Below, piece by piece: positions 1 through 9,719 of a stretch of 64,000 bases of DNA. Where the stretch lies: assembly GCF_018310695.1 (NCBI RefSeq), contig NZ_JAGXCY010000001.1:496001-560000 (forward strand). The letters run 5' to 3'. Below the pieces are notes generated by a model. It was not told the origin of the DNA, did no database searches, and saw only the letters and a list, made by a program, of their open reading frames with translations. The position numbers and the translations under genes are program-made. Within the stretch, counting starts at the first letter, position 1. Each line of letters begins with the position of its first letter. This stretch comes from Paenibacillus sp. Marseille-Q4541. Its GTDB lineage: Bacteria > Bacillota > Bacilli > Paenibacillales > Paenibacillaceae.

Positions 1-920
1 GAAATCTCCAGGTCAATATACGCAGCCACGTCACGTTCTTCTTCAAGCCAGCGATAAACTTCCGAGAGACCCCCTCGGGCTTTCCAACGCACCAGAGGTC
101 TTCCGCTGCTTAAATAAACTTCATTCGCCACAGCCGGTTGCCCTGGAACAACATCAACCATGACTACGGACTTGGTCTGACCCGACTCCGAGAAACTGTA
201 AGACAATGGTGATCCACTATAGCGGATCATCCCATCCCCTTTGACATGCTGTGGCCTATGCAGATGTCCAAGTGCTGTATACTGCGCACCAATTGCGAGT
301 GCAGAAGGATCTACCGTATAAGCACCTCCGACTTGGATTGGTCTCTCTGAATCGCTCTCAAGCCCTCCAAGCACGTAGATATGCCCCATAGATAGGTTCA
401 CCGTATCCGGCCCGAATGAACGGCCTAGATGTCTCATGAGCTGTCCTACCCGCTCACTGTAAGCAAGTCGCATCCCCTGTTCCTCGCCATCCTCTGTGAA
501 CAGTTCATTAAGCCTAGACTCCGATGGATAGGGAAGGGCAGCAATTTTGGCAATTTCCCCTGTTCTTGCTGCGTGAACCGTTACAATTTCGGAGGTAGGA
601 AGTCCGACAAGGGTGATGCCGCGTCCATTCACCAAAGGAGAGACCGAGGCAACCCTCTCTGGCTGATCGTGGTTCCCTGCAATAACAACCAGCGGTCTTC
701 CGGCAGAGGTCAGCCGGGCAACTGCCTCATAGAACAGCTGCTCCGCAGCGGCTGAAGGGTTCACTGAATCATACACGTCACCCGCCATGAGAATTGCATC
801 AGCTTTCTCCTCATCAGCAATGCGGACCAGCTCGTCCACAAATTGCTCCTGCTCTTTTAATCGACTGCGGCCTTCCAGCGTTTTGCCGAAATGCCAATCT
901 CCCGTATGCAATATTCGCAT
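1..920 (-). CDS. sbcD: Exonuclease SbcD, metallophosphoesterase subunit (partial, C-terminus outside window)
   Basis: This is the nuclease subunit of the SbcCD (Mre11-Rad50-like) complex, which opens DNA hairpins and protein-blocked ends. About 306 residues are visible and the frame runs off the left edge, so the C-terminus is missing. Metallophosphoesterase motifs are seen in order: GDWHFGK (residues 7-13), AGDVYD (46-51), AGNHDQ (81-86), and later GHIYVLGG and LGHLHRP, which supply metal-binding His residues. The ATG is preceded by AAAGGAGTGA at good spacing. It starts 29 bases after the addA stop, so it is probably the third gene of an addB-addA-sbcD operon, as in Bacillus subtilis, where sbcC follows. 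That downstream gene lies outside the window. Confidence 0.95.
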   Translation of the reverse strand, partial: MRILHTGDWHFGKTLEGRSRLKEQEQFVDELVRIADEEKADAILMAGDVYDSVNPSAAAEQLFYEAVARLTSAGRPLVVIAGNHDQPERVASVSPLVNGRGITLVGLPTSEIVTVHAARTGEIAKIAALPYPSESRLNELFTEDGEEQGMRLAYSERVGQLMRHLGRSFGPDTVNLSMGHIYVLGGLESDSERPIQVGGAYTVDPSALAIGAQYTALGHLHRPQHVKGDGMIRYSGSPLSYSFSESGQTKSVVMVDVVPGQPAVANEVYLSSGRPLVRWKARGGLSEVYRWLEEERDVAAYIDLEI

Positions 921-949
921 TTGTTATTCACTCCTTTTGCCCCGCTTTC

Positions 950-3900
950 CTAGAGCTTAACCGCCGTGTCCGCATCAAAGAAATAAAGCCATTTTTCATC
1001 AATTTCATATCCTAATATGTCATGCAGTGCTCTCGCATAGAGATCAAGCTGAAACTGATAACCCTTTGCTAGTGTTTCAATGCCGCCTCTGTGTTCAAGC
1101 ACTTTATCTGTTTTGTAATCTAGCAGAATTCGTTTCCCGTTCACTTCAAAAAGACAATCTACAATCCCTTGAATAAGGACTGTCTCCTCGTGGAGTATGC
1201 TGGATTCCATCCGTCCCTCTTCCTCAAGAACGTCCGCAGAATGAAAATCAAGCAACGTTTCGTCCGCAGGAAGCCCATAGCTAAATGGCATTTCTCTTCT
1301 TACCCAACCTGTTTTTTCGGCCTCAGCGAGCGCTATACCTGGTTCACTTTCAAAAAATCTAGCAATTTGGACTGCGTCAATCGCTTCTGCCTGATAGGGA
1401 AGCAAAATATGACGTTCTACTAAACTCGCAAGCGTATCCTGAACCATACTAACGGTCAAACCAGCTTCAGCAGGTACATGCTGCATCACGGTATGATATA
1501 CGGTCCCTCGCTCGGTTCCCGTTATAGTAGATTCCTCCATAAACTTCGGCCTCCGCAGATGTAAGGTGAATTCATCATCTACAGCCAATCTTCCCTGTTC
1601 TTCTTGAAATGCCTTCTGCTCAAGCAAACCAAGCGGAGGATGTTCCTGCATGGCAAGCAGTGCCTTCATTTCAGTAACCGACGTACTGGCTGCTGTTTGT
1701 GCACTTGCCATATAGGGATATGACCAGCTAAGTACCCCATCAATCTCGGTTTTAATGGAATCATCTTCTTGAGTCGAAGGTGTCTGTACTCGTTGCATAT
1801 CCATCAGAGCCTTTGTGAAATATTGCCTGTCTTCATTCACCTCATCACTTACTTCGCTAACAGCAAAATTCAGAGAAGAGACGGACTCTCCAGATAATAC
1901 GGAAATACGCCATCTTGATTGATCTTGGCTGAACGAATCAGATGAACTTGAACTCATGTCTTCTTCGTCTCCAAGGCTCGCAAGCGCCCGAAGATGCCAT
2001 GCATCCGGGTGTCTGAACAAAGCCGGTCCGACCCAGTCCAAATAACTTCGACCTGAAGCTAGAAGTGTTTCTGGAAGGAGCAGGGCATGATGATTTTTAA
2101 TCTGTGACCAGTTCATTGCTTTTTGCACTACATCTTTCACAGTACCTATTAATATCATCTTTTCCTTTGGACGCGTCAGTGCAACGTATAACACTCGCAT
2201 CTCTTCGGCCAGTAGCTCGGCATGAGCTCGTCTGCGAATGGCAAGACTCGCGAGCGTAGGGTAACTGACACGGTTCTCTTCATCTACAAACCTTGGTCCA
2301 AAACCAAGCTCCTTATGCATCATAAAAGGTGCATTCAAATCCTGCTGATTGAACATTTTAGACATCCCCGCAACAAACACAATCGGGAATTCCAGTCCCT
2401 TACTGCGGTGAATAGTCATAATGCGAACCGAGCCTTCCGTATCGGCAGCAATGCCTACAGCTCCAAGATCTCCCCCGTTATCTCGGAGTCTCGCAATAAA
2501 AGTGAGAAAACGGAACAATCCGCGATTCGCAGTGGAGTTTTCATATTGTTTGGCGCGATCATACAGTGCCTTTAAATTTCGGCTGCGCTGTACTCCGCCT
2601 GGAAGTCCACTTACCCAATCCAAATATCCGGTATCCCGGTAAATACGCCAGATGAGTTCGCTTAAACTGCCTCGTCTTGCCTCACTTCTCCACTCCTCAA
2701 GCAGATCAGAAAATGCACTTAATTTGCGAAGAAGATTTGCCTTAAACTCCAAGGTACCCGGTGCATCCGTATGCTCGTCTGAAGTTACGCCGTCGTGAAG
2801 TGTAATTCCACCGAGCTCCATCACTTCCATTGTCGCGCTAGCTTCCCTCAGCCCAAGTTCAAGTGCCATCTGTGCCTCGAACTGTTCTGCATCTTGATCG
2901 ATATTGGAAACACCACTCGGCTTAGTCACCTGATCTGTTTCCATTCTCGAATCTTCGATGGTTTTACGCATAGCATCGTAAAAAGAAAGTTGTTTGCCTG
3001 CAAGTCTGATTACAGCAAGTTCCTCTTCATCCAAACCTACAATAGGTGAACGAAGTACAGATGCAAGTGGTATATCCTGCTGAGGATTATCAACTACTTG
3101 CAATAAGGAGAGCATAATTTCAATTTCTGTAGCTTGGAAAAAGCCTTTATTTTGATCACCTATAACCGGTATTCCTTCCCGCTTGAGTTGTTCCATAATA
3201 AGCGGTGTCCACAGCTGGGCAGATCGCAGAAGAATGACAATATCGCCATATCTTGCAGGTCTCATCTCTTTCGTGTTTTTATCATAAACCGGAAGCGGTG
3301 TACCGGTATTGCCTACCATTTCGTGAATACGGGAAGCAATGACTCTAGCTTCGAGCTCTGCGGTCTCCATCTCAAGTTGTTCCATCTCTTCACTCGCAGC
3401 CCCATCTTCACCTTCCGCTTCTGCCTGTTCGGGTGTTCCCGCTCCTGCACGATCGATTAGTACAAGTTCGGGTGTATATCGTCCGTCCTCCGGTATTTCC
3501 GGGAAAGATGCGCCATATGATAATGCTGCTGCATCATCATATTCAATTTCAGCCACACCTGCGTTCATGATCTGTCTAAACAGCATGTTCACAGCATCAA
3601 CCACTTCGAGTCGGCTTCGGAAATTCCGTGCCAAATCGATACGGAGACCTTCCCCTTCACCCTCCGCATCATAACGGCGATATTTATCTAAGAAAAGTCC
3701 TGGCTCCGCTAGGCGAAAACGGTAAATACTCTGCTTTACATCTCCTACCATAAACCGATTCCCCGGTCCTTTACGTGAGATCAGACTCACAATATCTTCC
3801 TGGACCGTATTGGTATCCTGATATTCATCAAGTAACACTTCATCAAACTGCTGTTGATATTCGATTGCTGCATCGGATGGAAGCGACTTTTCAGGCGTAG

Positions 3901-5065
3901 AGTCGGAGTGACGTAAAATATGGAGCGCATAATGTTCCAAATCACTGAAATCGACAACGCCCCTCGCTTTCTTCTCTTCGGCAAAAATATCGGCAAATCG
4001 GTTCACAACCGAAGACAGTTCTTCCATAAGAGGAGCTGCCTTTTGCATTTCCTCCAAAAACTGTTCAGGTGCACGGCCAAACATTGCCGTTTTCAGTTCC
4101 GTTACCGTCTTCTTCGCAGCTTCCCTTCGTTCCTTCGCTCTCTCCTGAAGTGCTGGATCAGCCTGTCCTTTGCGAACCGCCTTCAACTTGCCGAACTGAG
4201 ACTGATGAAAAATATCGTAAAGTTCATCCCAAGCTCCACTTTTCACTCTAGTAAGGAGCTCCTGCACCATCTCCAGATCACTACTGAACGTTTCTGCATA
4301 AGCAGCCGGTCCCTCTGGTTCTTTAGCGATATCGAGTGCCTGCTCAAGCAAGCGTACGGCTCCGCCAAGAGCCAGTTCCGCATCACGCATAATGCTTTTG
4401 ACCCAAGCCGACTGACTAAGCTCCTCTACGGAATTCACGCGGAAAGAAGCAGCCATCTCATCAAGCCAGTAAGACGGCCATGAATGACTTCGAGAAAAAT
4501 CGTATAATTTTTGCACAAGCCGGTACATGGCATCATCGTTACGTTCTCCGCTAAACCAGTCCACAAGTCTGCGGAACGTACTTCCTTCGCCTTCTTCACT
4601 GTACTTCTGTTCAAACAGATCCATTAAAAGTTCCTGCCGCATAAGTTCAGCTTCATATTCGTTCAGAATACGAAAACCAGGGTCCAGCGGAATCTGCTGA
4701 TAATACCTACGAATAATCTCCATACAGAATGAATGGAGGGTCGTAATGGAAGCACGCCCAAGAAGACTAAGTTGACGCCTTAAGTGGTCACTTTCCGGCT
4801 GCTCCTCAAGCGCAGTTTCCAGTGCATCCCGAATTCGTTCACGCATCTCGGAAGCCGCCGCCTTCGTAAAAGTAGCTACCAAGAGACGATCCACACTGAA
4901 TCCTGCGTTCTCATCTGAAATTTTACGAATAATCCGCTCGACAAGGACAGCGGTTTTCCCTGAGCCAGCAGCCGCGGCCACAAGCATGTCTTCTCCAGCG
5001 GAAGCAATGGCCTTCCACTGATCATCACTCCAAAAGCTTCCTTCCGGTTTAGGAATACTTCTCAT
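950..5065 (-). CDS. addA: ATP-dependent helicase/nuclease subunit A (AddA)
   Basis: AddA is the UvrD-type helicase and nuclease subunit of AddAB, the Gram-positive counterpart of RecBCD, which resects double-strand breaks for RecA. At 1371 residues it has Walker A GSGKT (34-38), the Walker B DEYQD motif (near 420), the VGDVKQSIYRFR helicase motif, a MTIHRSKGLEFP motif, and a C-terminal RecB-type nuclease core ILLDYKTD near 1330. The start overlaps the addB stop by 4 bases (ATGA), a sign of translational coupling. It is longer than the B. subtilis protein of about 1230 residues. The extra length includes an acidic Glu-rich stretch (near 550-580) and a Ser-rich stretch (near 1050). Confidence 0.97.
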   Translation of the reverse strand: MRSIPKPEGSFWSDDQWKAIASAGEDMLVAAAAGSGKTAVLVERIIRKISDENAGFSVDRLLVATFTKAAASEMRERIRDALETALEEQPESDHLRRQLSLLGRASITTLHSFCMEIIRRYYQQIPLDPGFRILNEYEAELMRQELLMDLFEQKYSEEGEGSTFRRLVDWFSGERNDDAMYRLVQKLYDFSRSHSWPSYWLDEMAASFRVNSVEELSQSAWVKSIMRDAELALGGAVRLLEQALDIAKEPEGPAAYAETFSSDLEMVQELLTRVKSGAWDELYDIFHQSQFGKLKAVRKGQADPALQERAKERREAAKKTVTELKTAMFGRAPEQFLEEMQKAAPLMEELSSVVNRFADIFAEEKKARGVVDFSDLEHYALHILRHSDSTPEKSLPSDAAIEYQQQFDEVLLDEYQDTNTVQEDIVSLISRKGPGNRFMVGDVKQSIYRFRLAEPGLFLDKYRRYDAEGEGEGLRIDLARNFRSRLEVVDAVNMLFRQIMNAGVAEIEYDDAAALSYGASFPEIPEDGRYTPELVLIDRAGAGTPEQAEAEGEDGAASEEMEQLEMETAELEARVIASRIHEMVGNTGTPLPVYDKNTKEMRPARYGDIVILLRSAQLWTPLIMEQLKREGIPVIGDQNKGFFQATEIEIMLSLLQVVDNPQQDIPLASVLRSPIVGLDEEELAVIRLAGKQLSFYDAMRKTIEDSRMETDQVTKPSGVSNIDQDAEQFEAQMALELGLREASATMEVMELGGITLHDGVTSDEHTDAPGTLEFKANLLRKLSAFSDLLEEWRSEARRGSLSELIWRIYRDTGYLDWVSGLPGGVQRSRNLKALYDRAKQYENSTANRGLFRFLTFIARLRDNGGDLGAVGIAADTEGSVRIMTIHRSKGLEFPIVFVAGMSKMFNQQDLNAPFMMHKELGFGPRFVDEENRVSYPTLASLAIRRRAHAELLAEEMRVLYVALTRPKEKMILIGTVKDVVQKAMNWSQIKNHHALLLPETLLASGRSYLDWVGPALFRHPDAWHLRALASLGDEEDMSSSSSDSFSQDQSRWRISVLSGESVSSLNFAVSEVSDEVNEDRQYFTKALMDMQRVQTPSTQEDDSIKTEIDGVLSWSYPYMASAQTAASTSVTEMKALLAMQEHPPLGLLEQKAFQEEQGRLAVDDEFTLHLRRPKFMEESTITGTERGTVYHTVMQHVPAEAGLTVSMVQDTLASLVERHILLPYQAEAIDAVQIARFFESEPGIALAEAEKTGWVRREMPFSYGLPADETLLDFHSADVLEEEGRMESSILHEETVLIQGIVDCLFEVNGKRILLDYKTDKVLEHRGGIETLAKGYQFQLDLYARALHDILGYEIDEKWLYFFDADTAVKL

Positions 5066-8000
5066 TCCGCTCCTCCCCCTTCATGCTGAAATAAATCCCA
5101 CGCCTGCTGCTTGGCAGGCTTCCGAATGAGATGAAATTCGTTCCCTGGCAGTCCTTCGTCAAACTGGCATACCGATTTAAACGGACAAAATGTACAAGCC
5201 GTCTCCTGCTGCATCCGGAAAGGTTCAATCGCAACCTCTCCTTCGGTAATTCTCGTTCCAATCTCCTGAATTGTATTTCGAACCGAACCGAGCAAAACTC
5301 CCCACTGCTCCTCCGTCGCTACGGATGCACTGCTATAGAAACCTCCATCAGCCTTAACGGCAACGGGAAGAATAGATGAGTATCCTTTATCCAGGGTGTT
5401 ATCCATCTTCGCTACTACATCACGGTCGGCAAGCAGCAACCCTTTCATTTTGAAGCGTTTCAACAGCTCTTGTTCCGCCTGATCTTGTGCCATAGCGTTA
5501 GCCGAGGGCAAGAGAGGATTATGCACATGAAAATACAATACTCCGGCAGGCTGAGCTTCTGTACCGATCCACTCCTCTGCATAGGTCAGCAGCACATCAA
5601 GATAGGTGAGCATTTGCAGCGACAATCCATAAAACACTTCGTGTAGCTTAAGATCCGTTTGGCTCGATTTATAGTCAATGACTCGAAGTAAAATATCTCC
5701 GTGTTCTCCTTCTGCCACATCCACCCGGTCAATCCGGCCGACAATCTCCATCACAACTCCACTTGCGAGTTCAAACGTAAGCGAAGGTAGCGGTTTATCC
5801 GGGCCAAAATCCAGTTCAAGCGCAAGCGGTTCAAAGTTTCCACGTCTAGACTGTTCTCCTAAAATGACTGAGGCGCGACTGACAATGTTTTTCAGCTTCC
5901 TAAAAATGTAACCATACCGCGCAGAGCTTAGCAAAATCTCGCCTTGCAGCTGTGGTGCAAGTACATCGACCGTAGCTTCTGCCTCTTGTACGCATTCTTC
6001 TTTGGTCAGCGAAGCCCAGTTGCGGTTATGTTCCTTAAGCCGGCTTGCCATCTTGCTTAGCGCAGCATGAAACAGTTGTCCTATATCTGGTGCTTTCAGA
6101 CGGTACACCTGACGTTCCCTTAGCTTTAACCCATGGGATGCAAAGTGAGAAAATGGACACATCGCAAACCGTTCCATACGAGATACACTGGTCTTCAGTT
6201 TGTTTCCATACAGCTTCCGGCTAGTCGCCTCGGTTAGAGATCTTGTCCGGTTCTCATAGAAAACAGATCCGAGCATTCGTTCAAGTCTTACATGTAGTTC
6301 GGGCTGGTTTACGTACCAGTTATATACCTCCCACCAAGGTTCAGGAATATTGTTCCCTCTGCGCCATTCCCGAAGCTGGCTGATCAGATGAGCCATTGTT
6401 TTATCCGGATGTGTCAGGTACGCCTTGTGGTGTTCCCATGAGTCCAGAGCAGCCGGTTCGTCTAGCAGCAACTTCTCTTTGAGACCCGGAAACATACGCT
6501 TCATATATCGAATCATCTCCGAAGGATGCAAAGCTTTACCATCTTCATCACTCAGTGGATAACTAATCCAAAGTTTACGACTTGGCTGTGTAAAAGCAGT
6601 GTAGATAAGAAACCGTTCATCTTGCATTTTGCGGTTCAGATCTGGTCCTAGCTGTAGTCCATATTCCGTAAGGGCTGCCCGTTCTGTTTCGGTAAGCACC
6701 CCATCCTCGGTTTGTATCTGCGGAAGTACGCCGTCTAGAGCTCCAAGGATAAAAACATGACTCACACTGCCTGTTCTAGATCTATCCATTGAACCTACCA
6801 GCACTTGATCAAGTGCTGCTGGCACTAGTCCCAGTTTCAGCTCTGAAAGACCCGTCTCCATAATTCCAGCAAAAAGCTCTGCGTCCATTCTTTCATCGCC
6901 CATCATCTCTACGACTTGATCCAGCAACTCAAGAACAGCTCCCCACATTCCGCGGTGTTCTCTAGCTTTTTCCGGTTTTCCTGCTTGCAGAGCTTCACTG
7001 CTTAGAGCATCCAGCTTGTTCGCAATCCCAGCGTCCTGTAAAAGCAAAAATAAAGCAGTACAGAACTCTCTTGCTGTTTTCGCTTTTTTGACTCTTTTCT
7101 CAAAAGCAAATAGCGGTGTTGTGATGATCTCACGACACGTTTCAAGCATCCGAATGGATTGTTGGCTTGCTTCCTCACGCTGAGCCCCTGCTCCCTCTTC
7201 TTCTTCCAGAGACAAGCTTGGTGCTGCCTTCCACGGTTTCCCATCCGTCCAGCGATAACCTGAAATGCCGCTTGCCAGCACATAGTTCTCGAGCAGATCC
7301 ATATGATAACGACGGACTGAGCCGTCCAGCGGAAGAAGGAGATCTGTTTTGACAGCACGGAATACGTCCTCATACCGCCATCGGTGGCGAACAATATCCA
7401 TAGCAGATCTTAGAAACTCTGCAAGTGGATGATGAAGTTCATCTCTCCGTTTGTCGTGAAAGTACGGCACCTCGTAATCCTGGAACAGTGGTGATATCAA
7501 GTTCTCATAAGTATCCATATTCCGAACCAGAACTGCTATATCCCGATAACGAACATCTTCCTCGCGTACAAGACGTCTAATCTCTCTAAGCATCCCTTCC
7601 ACTTCAACTCGACTGTTCGCAGCACTGTATAGCTCAACCCCTCCGTCATTATCCTCTTTGGACATCACACTCCGCTTCTCGAATCCAGATTCCAAATGAG
7701 CAAGTGCAGCAGAGGCGTAACGCGGAGAACGCTCAGGTGCAAGTACCGTTGTGCGAGTTGCTTCCCCAAGCTCAGAAGCGATCCCCTGCAGCTTGATGTA
7801 AGCAGACGCAGACTGATAGAACAGGTTAAGCTCCTGCGGCTGCTCTCCCTCTCCATAAGGACGGTCAAGTGTTAGTGCAACCGTAACAGACCTCGCATGA
7901 ATAATGAGCTGCTTAATAACGGCAAGCTCCTGCGGGGTAAAGCTGCGGAACCCATCAATCCAAATATCTGCATCTTTAATATAATCCGATTCGGATAACT

Positions 8001-8574
8001 GCTCGGCAAGTTTCACCAGCGTATCCTCTTCATCCATATGAAAACGGGAAACTTCCGCTTCAAAATCACGATAGATCGTCGCGATATCATGTAATTTATG
8101 ACGCAGAATAGCTCCCGCTCCCGGTAGCTGTTCCGCATTCTCCAACTCGTCTTTAATTGCCCGTTCAGGCGCTCCGTACCTTTTGAGTTCTGCATAGAGG
8201 TTACTCAGATGCCCGACAAACCCCATCTGACCACCGGATGCGGAGAAAATTTTCAGTTCGTCTTTGCGCCGCTGTACAATTTTGTACAAGAGCATTTTTT
8301 TCCCTTCAGGTCCGACAGGAACAAGCGCTGAACCGCTAGTCTCTTGCATCACACGATAACTGAGCCTGCGAAAATTAAGTACCTGTGCCCGAATAGATCC
8401 TTTGATCTCAGGGGAGCGAATCATCGTTGTTTCCGCCTGAAAGGAAGCTTGTTCCGGAACGATCAGAATCATCGGTTTCCCTCCGGGATTCTGACCGAGC
8501 TCATCCGTGATCTGCTTCATGATGGAGCTCGTTTTACCACTACCTGCGCGGCCTATGACCAAATGAAGCGGCAT
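5062..8574 (-). CDS. addB: ATP-dependent helicase/nuclease subunit B (AddB)
   Basis: AddB is the second subunit of the AddAB helicase-nuclease; in the family its inactive helicase core recognises Chi and its nuclease domain carries a 4Fe-4S cluster. The 1170-residue product matches the family length. It shows an N-terminal Walker A GRAGSGKTSS (8-17), the nuclease core VIDYKSSQ near 970, and cluster cysteines: one in MERFAMCPF near 800 and three at the C-terminus in CTFCPFKSVC. It is the first gene of the addB-addA-sbcD unit and is followed by addA with a 4-base overlap. The ATG is preceded by CGAGGGATAGC. A candidate promoter lies about 115 bases upstream. Confidence 0.96.
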   Translation of the reverse strand: MPLHLVIGRAGSGKTSSIMKQITDELGQNPGGKPMILIVPEQASFQAETTMIRSPEIKGSIRAQVLNFRRLSYRVMQETSGSALVPVGPEGKKMLLYKIVQRRKDELKIFSASGGQMGFVGHLSNLYAELKRYGAPERAIKDELENAEQLPGAGAILRHKLHDIATIYRDFEAEVSRFHMDEEDTLVKLAEQLSESDYIKDADIWIDGFRSFTPQELAVIKQLIIHARSVTVALTLDRPYGEGEQPQELNLFYQSASAYIKLQGIASELGEATRTTVLAPERSPRYASAALAHLESGFEKRSVMSKEDNDGGVELYSAANSRVEVEGMLREIRRLVREEDVRYRDIAVLVRNMDTYENLISPLFQDYEVPYFHDKRRDELHHPLAEFLRSAMDIVRHRWRYEDVFRAVKTDLLLPLDGSVRRYHMDLLENYVLASGISGYRWTDGKPWKAAPSLSLEEEEGAGAQREEASQQSIRMLETCREIITTPLFAFEKRVKKAKTAREFCTALFLLLQDAGIANKLDALSSEALQAGKPEKAREHRGMWGAVLELLDQVVEMMGDERMDAELFAGIMETGLSELKLGLVPAALDQVLVGSMDRSRTGSVSHVFILGALDGVLPQIQTEDGVLTETERAALTEYGLQLGPDLNRKMQDERFLIYTAFTQPSRKLWISYPLSDEDGKALHPSEMIRYMKRMFPGLKEKLLLDEPAALDSWEHHKAYLTHPDKTMAHLISQLREWRRGNNIPEPWWEVYNWYVNQPELHVRLERMLGSVFYENRTRSLTEATSRKLYGNKLKTSVSRMERFAMCPFSHFASHGLKLRERQVYRLKAPDIGQLFHAALSKMASRLKEHNRNWASLTKEECVQEAEATVDVLAPQLQGEILLSSARYGYIFRKLKNIVSRASVILGEQSRRGNFEPLALELDFGPDKPLPSLTFELASGVVMEIVGRIDRVDVAEGEHGDILLRVIDYKSSQTDLKLHEVFYGLSLQMLTYLDVLLTYAEEWIGTEAQPAGVLYFHVHNPLLPSANAMAQDQAEQELLKRFKMKGLLLADRDVVAKMDNTLDKGYSSILPVAVKADGGFYSSASVATEEQWGVLLGSVRNTIQEIGTRITEGEVAIEPFRMQQETACTFCPFKSVCQFDEGLPGNEFHLIRKPAKQQAWDLFQHEGGGAE

Positions 8575-8689
8575 ATGCTATCCCTCGCTTTCTCTCTTTT
8601 TATCGCAAAATATCAATCCATAATCTATGAAAACATCTATGAAAAAAGGGACTATCATTCCCATAAGTCCGCTTTACAATCTATTCTTT

Positions 8690-8718
8690 AGTATACCATA
8701 CCTCAGCGAACAGGAACA
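8690..8718 (-). promoter_or_regulatory. Candidate SigA promoter for addBA-sbcD
   Basis: On the minus strand the -10 is TATACT (8695-8690), directly preceded by TGG, an extended -10. A weak -35, TGTTCC, lies 17 bases upstream (8718-8713). It would start transcription about 110 bases before addB. The transcript leader contains two tandem copies of ATCTATGAAAA with a period of 12 (8623-8645). The -35 is poor, so the call rests on the extended -10. Confidence 0.4.
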
Positions 8719-8780
8719 TGCGTTTGGTAATAGAAGCCAATGTGGAAACAGATACAGCTCTCTAATTTAGGTAGTAAAAT

Positions 8781-8823
8781 GAAAGGCTGTAACAGAGTCA
8801 TACCCATGATCTGTTACAGCCTT
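8781..8823 (-). terminator. Intrinsic terminator after the CBM9-like gene
   Basis: A 13-bp perfect inverted repeat (AAGGCTGTAACAG at 8783-8795 and its complement at 8811-8823) begins three bases after the stop codon of the gene ending at 8827. On the minus strand it is followed by TTTCATTTT. Confidence 0.75.
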
Positions 8824-8826
8824 ATT

Positions 8827-9447
8827 TCAAACACTAAATATCATCGTCCCAAACGTAGACGGAATATGAAAGTTGACCTTTTCCGTTGGACTCCATGCCT
8901 GGTACTCTCGAATTCCTTCTACATCCTCATCAATTCGATAGAAATTCACCTTCCAACGCAGTCCTTCTTGAAGTGGATGAATGAAATTTGATGCTGGAAT
9001 ACGAATAAAAGTAGTTACGTAGCCCTCGTTAGTCGTGTCGACAGAGGTAATTAGATCATTGAAGCACCAAGCTTTGTTCGTACCTGTAATCGTTTCTACA
9101 CCATCATTCTCAATTAGAGCATCGAATACCACATTTCTTGGACTCACTTCGAGCTCCAAATAATGTGTCCCCTTGCCCTCCTCGTCGATAAAAAATTCAA
9201 CGACATCTTGTTCATACAGCGGATCATCTCTTTTTGTATAATCAGATACTATGTTCTGATCCTCACATAAAAATCGTACATACAGATAGTCTTTGTTCCA
9301 GCAAACTCTAACCTCGGTAGACTCCTTCGGCGGTAAACCTGTGACTGTGTCGCATAATTGGAGCACTTCACAGCGATCCCAATCAATAGAGTTCCATCCT
9401 GCTTCTACTTGTTTACATAGATATACGTAATATTCTTTGTCCATCAT
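8827..9447 (-). CDS. Carbohydrate-binding family 9-like protein
   Basis: The 206-residue product resembles stand-alone CBM9-like (DOMON-fold) proteins. It contains the beta-strand pattern typical of that group: VRVCWNKDYLYVRFLCED (about 47-64), DDPLYEQDVVEFFID (about 74-88), and a YLELEVSPRNVVFD segment (about 95-108), ending with WSPTEKVNFHIP and FGTMIFS. There is no signal peptide or membrane segment, so it is probably cytoplasmic, unlike CBM9 modules attached to secreted xylanases. The substrate is unknown. It is a single-gene unit with its own terminator, placed between rlm-type methyltransferase and addB genes with no sugar-metabolism neighbours. Confidence 0.7.
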   Translation of the reverse strand: MMDKEYYVYLCKQVEAGWNSIDWDRCEVLQLCDTVTGLPPKESTEVRVCWNKDYLYVRFLCEDQNIVSDYTKRDDPLYEQDVVEFFIDEEGKGTHYLELEVSPRNVVFDALIENDGVETITGTNKAWCFNDLITSVDTTNEGYVTTFIRIPASNFIHPLQEGLRWKVNFYRIDEDVEGIREYQAWSPTEKVNFHIPSTFGTMIFSV

Positions 9448-9638
9448 AGGTTTTAATTTTCCACCTCAATTTCTGAATTGTAGTTTCTATTATTATTTCT
9501 CGCTTCTTTTTTTGTAAAAATATGTATTTATATATCTGCAATGATACACATAGTATGGGCGGTTTATCAATCATTCTGCTTCAATTTCTTCAATTTCACT
9601 TGTCGTACCTGTTTCTGGAGCAGACGGATAAAGCATGT

Positions 9639-9687
9639 AAAAAAACACCTGCCTTTCTCTTTTAAATCAAGAGTAGACAGATGCTTT
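9639..9687 (-). terminator. Intrinsic terminator after the 23S rRNA methyltransferase gene
   Basis: On the minus strand, CATCTGTCTACTCT pairs with AGAGAAAGGCAGGTG with one small internal loop, and is followed by a run of T (TGTTTTTTT). It sits about 30 bases after the stop codon at 9720. The rest of the 9448-9638 gap is AT-rich with no gene seen. Confidence 0.65.
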
Positions 9688-9719
9688 TACCTAGGCCATT
9701 AGGTTATAAAAACGAAACC

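Noticed and set aside
3920..4483. Plus-strand open frame of 187 codons
   Set aside because: Antisense to addA within conserved helicase sequence; no recognisable protein features.
8623..8645. Two tandem copies of ATCTATGAAAA in the addB leader
   Set aside because: Only two copies in AT-rich sequence; too weak to call a regulatory element, noted with the addB promoter.
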